The notes under the pieces were generated by a model. It saw nothing but the letters and a program-made list of their open reading frames with translations, ran no database searches and was not told where the DNA came from. A stretch of 64,000 nucleotides of DNA, taken from positions 744,001-808,000 of the forward strand of contig JAJQJQ010000029.1 in assembly GCA_028622995.1 (NCBI GenBank). The letters are read 5' to 3'. This DNA is from Panagrolaimus kolymaensis. Lineage: Eukaryota; Nematoda; Chromadorea; Rhabditida; Panagrolaimidae. Numbering within the stretch: the first letter of the stretch is position 1; each line of letters starts with the position of its first letter. Position numbers and translations under genes: made by a program. Of the stretch, positions 56,855 to 64,000 are shown piece after piece.

Positions 56855-58418
56855 TTTAGCAAAAGACACTGAAAACAATAATATAATAATAGCAATCAAA
56901 ACGCAAGAAAAGTAAAATGGTTATCACGAAAAAAGGACTAAAGTGAAATGTTCGGAAATAATGAGAAGCAATGTAGCACATATAACACGCAATTGTGATA
57001 AGAACATATAAGTACCAATACGCTATTGTTGGTGATTAGACAAAGGCAAAACTAATAAATCTAATCTAAAAAATACGTTTGAACCGACGGCGCCATTTTT
57101 AAAGATCGAGATTTACGGACATGAAATTTAAAGATTCTTGTTTACTGATCGGGGCTTTAAAGAATGCATTTTTGCGGATAGAATTTTGGGTATACTATTT
57201 TTACTGATTTCATATTTGGGGACAGATTTTTACTGATAGAAATTTAAAGATTCAAATTTCAAGATTTGAATTTTACTGATTTCATATTTACGGATCGGAC
57301 ATTAGCGGATATTCATTTAATGTCAATCCTCATGATAATGAAACTCGAAAAAATTAAACCATAGCCTTTGAAATTTATGTTTGATGTAAAAACGGCAAAA
57401 AATGAATTGAAAATGGCTGTCAGACTGCCATAGAAACATACATTTTTCGTTCAAAAATTTTTATCATCCAAAAAAATAATGTTTCTTTGGTAGTCTGACA
57501 GCCATTTTCAATTCATTTTTTGCCGTTTTTACATCAAACATAAATTTCAAAGGCTATGGTTTAATTTTTTCGAGTTTCATTATCATGAGGATTGACATTA
57601 AATGAATATCCGCTAATGTCCGATCCGTAAATATGAAATCAGTAAAATTCAAATCTTGAAATTTGAATCTTTAAATTTCTATCAGTAAAAATCTGTCCCC
57701 AAATATGAAATCAGTAAAAATAGTATACCCAAAATTCTATCCGCAAAAATGCATTCTTTAAAGCCCCGATCAGTAAACAAGAATCTTTAAATTTCATGTC
57801 CGTAAATCTCGATCTTTAAAAATGGCGCCGTCTTGAACAACATTGATTGAAAGCGATTGACTTGACTGATTAGAAAAAGAAGCAACAAAAAAACTGAAGA
57901 AGCACGAATGCTAACCGTTTACCTTGATTTTCTCGGTAGGATGAAGATGGATTTAAAGTAAATGCTTTTCGATTAAAAAACTTTTTAGGAGAAATTTTTT
58001 TTGGTATTTATTAAGATCGGTGTTGTTGTGTCGGTAGTACCTTAGCAATTTCGTAATTAACAAAAAGTTAACTCATGAATGATAAATATGTTTAGGGAGA
58101 AGACACACAGTGTAAAACAAGATTTCATCCAAAAAAACAACAACATTTTATCACCAAATCCATTTCAGAGAAATGCATGCAAACGCAAGCTTCCTTCAAC
58201 GTGGGTTGTTTATTCACATTTAGGCGAATTTTTCTTTCTTTTTTTTTCCACGAATATTTCCACACATGTGAAATAATGAAGACGAAGTGAAAACTAGGAG
58301 CTATGATAATAAAAAAGAAAAAAGAATGCGGTATAAAACCAAATTTATTTACAAAACAAAAAAACAATGAAAAGTGATCAACAAAAGGAAAACAAAGAAA
58401 GATTCGAAACAAAAACAT
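56855..58418. other. intergenic holding a long palindrome
   Basis: 57086-57832 is the inverted repeat listed separately. 57833-58418 has the promoterless 3' flank of the next minus-strand gene, including the shared GTATAAAACCAAATTTATTT block at about 58332. No gene. Confidence 0.55.
57086..57832. repeat. long inverted repeat (palindrome), ~354-bp arms, ~39-bp spacer
   Basis: Left arm 57086-57439 is almost exactly the reverse complement of 57479-57832: GACGGCGCCATTTTTAAAG at the left end mirrors CTTTAAAAATGGCGCCGTC at the right. Differences cluster at the loop (CAGACTGCCATAG against CAGACTACCAAAG). TTGAAC stands just outside both ends (57079-57084 and 57833-57838), a possible 6-bp target duplication. 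Inside each arm, phrases such as TTTACTGATTTCATATTT are themselves partly repeated. It has no coding capacity. Confidence 0.9.
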
Positions 58419-60060
58419 TTAAAATTTAAGTTGAAGTTTGTCAGATTCATCAGCATGAGATTGAAGTATACGTTTCATTTTTTCGTATTCAGCCATGATA
58501 TTAGGTCCAATATAATGAAAAGTAAGAGTGAAACGAGCACATGGATATTTCTAAAAATTGAAAAATGAATAATATAAAGAAAAGATGTAAATTTTACCAT
58601 CATGAAAGCAAGAAAACTTTGAGCATCAAAATCATGAAAAGAAATTTTGCCAATCTTGAATTTACAAAGCTTTGCAAAGACAGGAAGTTGAGGAAGATTA
58701 TAAAATGTTTCTATTGTAATATTAGAGTTGTGAAAACTATAACATAGCAATTATTAGAGAATTATAAATTATATTATGAAAACTTACTAAGCAAACTTCT
58801 CAATATTTGGAACCTTTTCAAGGATTCTTTCAACAGGAACATATTGATAGTTAATGAAATCAACGGTATGAAAATAGAGATTCTTAGTAGTTCCAGATGA
58901 TACGAGCTTTTCAAATTCTCTCCAGCTTATGGTTTGATTATGTAAAAACAAATCAGTAAGATTACAAGAAAGAACTTTTTGAAGTAAATATGAAACATTA
59001 TTTCGATTAACACAATATCCTTGAAGATGACGAGAAAATGGATCAGCTACATATTGAGAAAGACAACCATCAAGAATCAATTGTTTTCCAGAAACTTCGC
59101 CGTCAACCAACAAAGTGTTATGAATGAGGGAAAGATTGGCAGATTCTTTACTTCCATCAAAAGTTGAGTAACATTTCCATTCATTTTGGGATTCATTAAT
59201 GACGACTTTCTTAACCACAAGAGGTTCAAAACGATCATGGCTTTGCTTCTTTTCATCAATGGTAGTTGCAAGAGCTTTGCGAAGATATGGTGGAACATAT
59301 TTATTTTGTTTCATTTCAGCAACTTGAGGTTCAGGAGTTTTCTTTTCTCTGTCACGAACAAGAAGACTAGCATGTTGATGTTTTTCAAAACCAGAAAGCT
59401 AAAAAAATATAGAGGTTTAAAATTGCACTAAAGATAAAGACTACTTACCTTTTCAAGACGCTTCTTATTTTCAGCTTCAAAATCAGCATTGGCATGGATC
59501 AGACGAATATTTCTCCATTGAAGCACCATCTTTTGAAAATCATGAGCAGCTTTTTCCTTTTCAAAGATAGAGATCTGAAAAATCATATAAATAACAAAAA
59601 AAGATGGTGATAAACTCTCACTTCTTCAAGGTGCTTCTTGTTAGTTGTTTCTAATTCATATTTGGCTTGGTTCAAACGAATTATTTCGGCTTCAAATACT
59701 TTCTTTTCTTTATCATAAACATGGCGAGCTGCTTCTTGTTGCTTTTCCAACGTAGATTCCTAAAGATAAAAAAGAATAAAGAAGTGTCGTAAACAAACAA
59801 AAATTCACCTTTTCAAGATGTTTCTTATTTGTAGCTTCCAATTCAGCATTGAGTTGATTCAAACGGATATTTTCATTTTCGATAGCTTTCTTTAAATCGA
59901 GTTCAACGTTTTGTTCTTCCAAGGTTTTTTCCATTTCAAGATACTTAAATCTCAATGCCATGTTTTCATTTTTAAGAAAATCTCTTTCATTTGTCAATTC
60001 TTCAATAGCAAATCTCAAGAAAGTATTGACTTCATTAGCAACAGTATTTTCGTTTTCCAT
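58419..60060 (-). CDS. coiled-coil / F-box-associated-like family protein, copy 5
   Basis: Exons complement(58419-58550, 58598-58736, 58788-59398, 59449-59574, 59622-59759, 59809-60060), 465 residues. The N-terminus MENENTVANEVNTF leads to a coil (RFKYLEMEKTLEEQNVELDL) that is near-identical in the next copy. Two phase 0-0 coil exons of 126 and 138 nt follow. The domain exon has a 25-residue insertion (MKQNKYVPPYLRKALATTID) not seen in other copies; YVPPYLR resembles the eIF4E-related or ALIX-type YxPPxL strings only superficially. The domain ends with KMKRILQSHADESDKLQLKF. Confidence 0.86.
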
Positions 60061-60577
60061 CTTTAGCAAAAGTCACTGAAAAATAAGTTATAAACGTAAT
60101 CAACGATTAAAAGCAAAATAATAAAGTCGCGTAAAACAGAGAAAAGTGGAATATTGTTTAACGGCATAACATAAATATAGTGATTGAGAAACGATGCAAT
60201 ACAAAATACTTGATTTGTGCAAGAAAAGAATCAATAATAATGTGTTATTGTAAAATTAAACAGGATCAGTTGCTCGGAAAACGGGAATGAATAAAATAGA
60301 AAACGATTGATTGAATTCATTGATTAGAAAAAAAAGCCCAACTCTTTCAAAGAAAAAAGAATCGGGAATGACTACAGTAATCTCAAGCTTTCGTAGTAGG
60401 AATGAGATGATGTTCAAACAAAAGTGTTTGGTATGACAGTTTTAGTTATGAATAAGTTAATTAGAAATACAAGAATTAGATATAAAACCAAGTTTATTTA
60501 CAAAACGAAAAACAACAATAAAAAGTGATCAATGGATCAACAAAACAAAAACGAACAAAGGTTCAAAACAAATACAA
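60061..60577. other. intergenic
   Basis: 5' flank of copy 5 (ATG with a TTTTTCAG acceptor 15 nt upstream) and 3' flank of copy 6 with the shared ATATAAAACCAAGTTTATTT block at about 60480. No gene. Confidence 0.5.
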
Positions 60578-62210
60578 TTAGCATTCAATGTTAAGCTTCC
60601 AAGTTGGTCCACGTGATTCAAGCATACGTTTCATTTTATCAAAACCAGCCATGTCAACACCATAAACAGGCTTAAATGAAAGATCAAAACGAACATTTGG
60701 ATGATTCTAAAAAATCAAAAAAATCAATAAAGTAAACAAATATCTAAATTTTACCGTCATGAAAGCAACGAAATCTTTAACATCAAATTCAGGATAGAAC
60801 ACGTTACCAATCTTGAATTCACGAAGATTTGCAAAAAGTGGAAGCTCAAAAACATTTCCAATGCTTGATTTTATAATATTATAATTGTGGATACTAAAAC
60901 ATAGCAAAAAATCAGGGAATAATGAAGAAAAAAACTTACTAAGCAAACTTCTCAATATTTGGAACATTTTCAAGGATATTTTGAACAGGATCAAATTGAT
61001 AATCTTTGAAATCAACGGCATGGAAATATAGATTCTTAATAACTCCAGATGATACAAGCTTTTCAAATTCTTTCAAGCTTAAGGTTTGATTGTGTAAAAA
61101 CAAATCAGTAAGATTACAGGAGAGAACCTTTTTTAGCAAATAAGAAACATCTGATCGGCTATAGGAATAACTTCGATGCTTGCCAATGAATGGATTAGCT
61201 TCATATTGAGAAAGCAAACCATTAAGAATGAATTGTTTTTCAGAAATGACGCCATCAACCAACAACTTGTTATCAATGAGAGAAAGATTGCCAGATTCTT
61301 TACTTCCATCAAGAGTTGAGTAACATTGCCATACATTTTGAAATTCATTACTGACGACTTTCTTAACACAAAGAGGTTGAGGAGAAGAATGGCTTTGTTT
61401 CATTTCAGCTACTTGAGCTTCAATAGCTTTCTTTTCTTTTTGATTATCTTCATGTCGTTTTTCCAAAACAGAAATCTGCAAACAACAATAGCGTAAAGAG
61501 AAAAACAAAAAATATTTACCTTTTCAACGTGCTCCTTATTGCTTGCTTGACATTCAGAAACGAGTATATTCAAACGATTGATTTCATTTTGAAGAACCTT
61601 CTTAGCGCCTTCAATTTTTTTCTTTTCTTTATCTCGAATTTGACGATCTGCTTCTTGTTGCTTTTCTAAAACAGCAATCTAAAAACCCAAATGTAAAGAA
61701 AAAATAAATTAAGTGTAAATTGTTACCGTTTCAACATTTTTCTTATTGAAGATTTCTAATATAGCATTGAGTTGTTTCACACGAGTGATTTCGCTTTCAA
61801 ACGATTTCTTTTCTTTAACACGAGCATTAACAACGGCAAGGCTTTCCTTTTCTAAGCTAGAAATCTGAAAAACTAAAAAGTACATTAAGCAACAAAGAAA
61901 AATAAACCTTATCAATATATTTCTTATTTGCGGCTTCCAATTCAGCAATGACTTCCCGCAAACGAGCAATTTCATTTTCGATAGCTTTCTTTAAATCCAG
62001 TTCAACGTTTTGCTCTTCCAAGGTTTTTTCCAATTCAAGATACTTAAATCTCAATGCCATGTTTTCATTTTTAAAGAAATCTCTTTCATTTGTCAATTCT
62101 TCAATAGCAAATTTCATGAAAGCTGTGACTTTGTCATCAACTTGTTGACTTTCATTTTCAATATTAGTCGTCGAAGTTGGTTGAGAAGATACATGAGCAA
62201 GATTTTCCAT
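60578..62210 (-). CDS. coiled-coil / F-box-associated-like family protein, copy 6
   Basis: Exons complement(60578-60706, 60755-60893, 60940-61475, 61520-61678, 61727-61864, 61908-62210), 467 residues. The N-terminus is MENLAHVSSQPTSTTNIENE, then a coil nearly identical to that of copy 5. Coil exons are 159 and 138 nt, both phase 0-0. The domain contains CVKKVVSNEFQNVWQCYSTL, VDGVISEKQFILNGLLSQY, SYLLKKVLSCNLTDLFLHNQ, FEKLVSSGVIKNLYFHAVDF and VPNIEKFAYI, ending KMKRMLESRGPTWKLNIEC. A CTTTCAG acceptor sits 14 nt before the ATG. Confidence 0.86.
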
Positions 62211-62864
62211 TGTTGCAAAGTTCCTGAAAGTTATGTAATAAAATTTATCAAAAATGAAAAATAAAGCAAATGTCGCGTAAAAGAGGGAAACAAGTGGATC
62301 GCTGAAAATCAAAAACCATCTAATGAAAGAAAGCGAAAAAATATTAAGAAAGAGAGTGATATTTCAGTGATAATTAAAGAAGAATGTAGCTAATATTTTC
62401 AGCTAATGTATTTGACAAAAAAAACTAATGGCTTCATTGAATTTTTGACACAAAAAAGCAAAAAAAATAGAGGAAACGAAAAAAGAGCGAAACTCTAGCC
62501 TAAAGTTTTCGTGGTAAAAATAAAAGTAATTCAATCAAAGGTTCTTCCTTCTTTGGGAGTCTTTTAAAATTTGAATGAAAGGATAAGCGATGAATTACTT
62601 TTTACTTTTGCATCTTCTTTTTAATAAATATTTCTGCATTCTTTTCCTGCTTTTTCAAAACAAACCACAGATTAATGGATTACTAAATAGCTTATTAATA
62701 TCAGCAAGGTACCTTTCTGTTTTTTCTCTCTCCTAAAAATAAAAATGATAGATACACAAGAAAACGATATAAAACCAAATTTATTTATAATGCAAAAAAC
62801 AACAATAAAAAGTGATCAATGGATCAACAATACAAAAACGAACAAAGGTTCAAAATAAAAACAA
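62211..62864. other. intergenic
   Basis: 5' flank of copy 6 and 3' flank of copy 7 with the shared ATATAAAACCAAATTTATTT block at about 62767. No gene seen. Confidence 0.5.
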
Positions 62865-64000
62865 TTAGTAGAATTGAAGGAGAAGCTTTCCAGCTGGTGT
62901 AAGAGATTCAAGCATACGTTTCATTTTATCATAACCAATCTTGTCACCACCATGAGTTAGCAAAAGTGAAAGATGAAAACGAGCATTTGGATGTTTCTAA
63001 AAATAAAAAAAATGAATAAAGTAAATGAAATAAGAAAACTTGCATTCTTAAAAGTAAGGAAACTTTGAACATCAAATTCAGGATAGAAAACGTTACCAAT
63101 CTTGAATTCACGAAGCTTTGCGAAGGATGGATTTTTGTTATCATCGAATGTAACTTTCTTAATATTATAGTTTTGATAACTAAAACATGGAAATTATTAG
63201 AGAATTATAAAATATATAATGAAAACTTACTATGCAAACTTTTCAATATTCGGAACATTTTCAAGGATTTTTTGAACAGGATCAGCTCGATAACCTTTGA
63301 CATCAACGGTATGAAAATAAAGATTCTTAATAGTTCCAGATGAGACAAGTTTTTCAAATTCTTCCAAACTTATGGCTTGATTGTATAAAAACAAATCAGT
63401 AAGATTACAAGAAAGAACATTTGAAAGTAAATGTGAAACATTGTAACGGCTTTCACAATAATAGCGAGGATGACCATTGAACGGATCAGCTTCATATTGA
63501 GAAAGAATACCATCAAGGATCAATTTCTTTTGGGACACGTTGCCGTCAACCACCAACTTGTTATCCATGATGGTAAGATTGGCAGATTCTTTACTTCCAT
63601 CGAGAGTTGAGTAACATTTCCATACCTTTTGAGATTTATTAACGACGATTTTCTTAACAACAAGTAGTTCAAAACAGCTTTTCTTCTTTTCAGTAAGAAT
63701 GCCTTCAATAGCTTTCTTTTCTGTTCGGTTGTTATCTCCATGTTGCTTTTTTAAACAAGAAATCTGAAAACAACAGAAACGTGAAGGAAATAAGTAGAAA
63801 ATTTTACCATTTCAGTGAGCTTCTTATTGCTTCCTTCCAATTCAGCAACGAGTTGATTCAAACGATTGATTTCATCTTCATATGCTTTCTTAGAACCATC
63901 ATTTTCAAGACAAATGTTTTGATTTTCCACGGATCCTTCATTCATTTGTTCTATCAAGTAATTCAAGGCATAGTTTTCATTTTGAAGTCGAATATTTTCA
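62865..64000 (-). CDS. coiled-coil / F-box-associated-like family protein, copy 7 (5' end beyond window)
   Basis: Exons complement(62865-62996, 63044-63179, 63231-63763, 63808->64000). The last visible exon is open to the window edge and encodes a coil (ENIRLQNENYALNYLIEQMN, then EINRLNQLVAELEGSNKKL). The domain has LLVVKKIVVNKSQKVWKCYS, VDGNVSQKKLILDGILSQYE, SHLLSNVLSCNLTDLFLYNQ and VPNIEKFAYQ. The C-terminus is MKRMLESLTPAGKLLLQFY. The penultimate exon ends FLTFKN with a GC donor (GCAAGT), the second such intron in the family. The start codon is outside the window. Confidence 0.84.

Noticed and set aside
1..64000. tRNA genes and SL1 RNA gene
   Set aside because: No convincing cloverleaf with T-loop GTTCRANNC and no nematode SL1 leader string was found by eye; a tRNAscan or Infernal run would be needed to exclude them.

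Overview
The window is strongly AT-rich, gene-dense eukaryotic DNA that reads as a nematode nuclear chromosome. The support is: introns mostly of 45-70 nt with TTTCAG/TTTTAG acceptors; a 5S rRNA gene close to the nematode form; a major sperm protein (MSP) domain; a chemoreceptor-like seven-TM protein; and lineage-expanded families of small secreted cysteine-rich proteins and of F-box-associated-like coiled-coil proteins. The gene models are hand-spliced and all complete models keep frame across their exons. No database was consulted, so family names rest on remembered consensus patterns.

Layout. 1-1.5 kb: the tail of a HAT-repeat (SART3-like) gene and a frameshifted F-box-associated-like gene. 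1.6-13 kb: minus-strand genes of a secreted family here called the CDSRGE family (possibly DUF19/T20D4.11-like), interleaved with two four-TM genes, one 5S rRNA gene and a 1-kb near-perfect palindrome. 13.6-21.9 kb: plus-strand LITAF-like gene, more CDSRGE genes (one broken, one with a furin-like basic insert, one with three tandem domains and an early stop) and two small cysteine-rich secreted peptides. 22.4-26.1 kb: two paralogous polytopic membrane proteins, the second ending in an MSP domain. 27.4-31.2 kb: an M16 (C05D11.1-like) metallopeptidase gene with a frameshift, an in-frame stop and a GC-rich hAT-like MITE, hence a probable pseudogene. 31.6-35.4 kb: plus-strand CDSRGE genes and a third four-TM gene. 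35.5-37.5 kb: a GPCR. 37.5-43.6 kb: 6 kb without genes, holding a degenerate repeat array. 43.6-45.3 kb: a PRR5/Protor-like TORC2 subunit. 45.9-64 kb: seven copies and one fragment of a coiled-coil plus C-terminal-domain family, arranged as a large inverted duplication around a secreted repeat protein, and a second perfect palindrome.

Regulation. Two shared cis-modules stand out. A CCGCC box plus TATA box lies about 55-75 bp upstream of many CDSRGE genes and one small peptide gene. A roughly 55-bp element with the core TTCGAGAAATAAAG lies about 125-150 bp upstream of all three four-TM genes and at least one CDSRGE gene, which suggests that unrelated families in this cluster are co-expressed.
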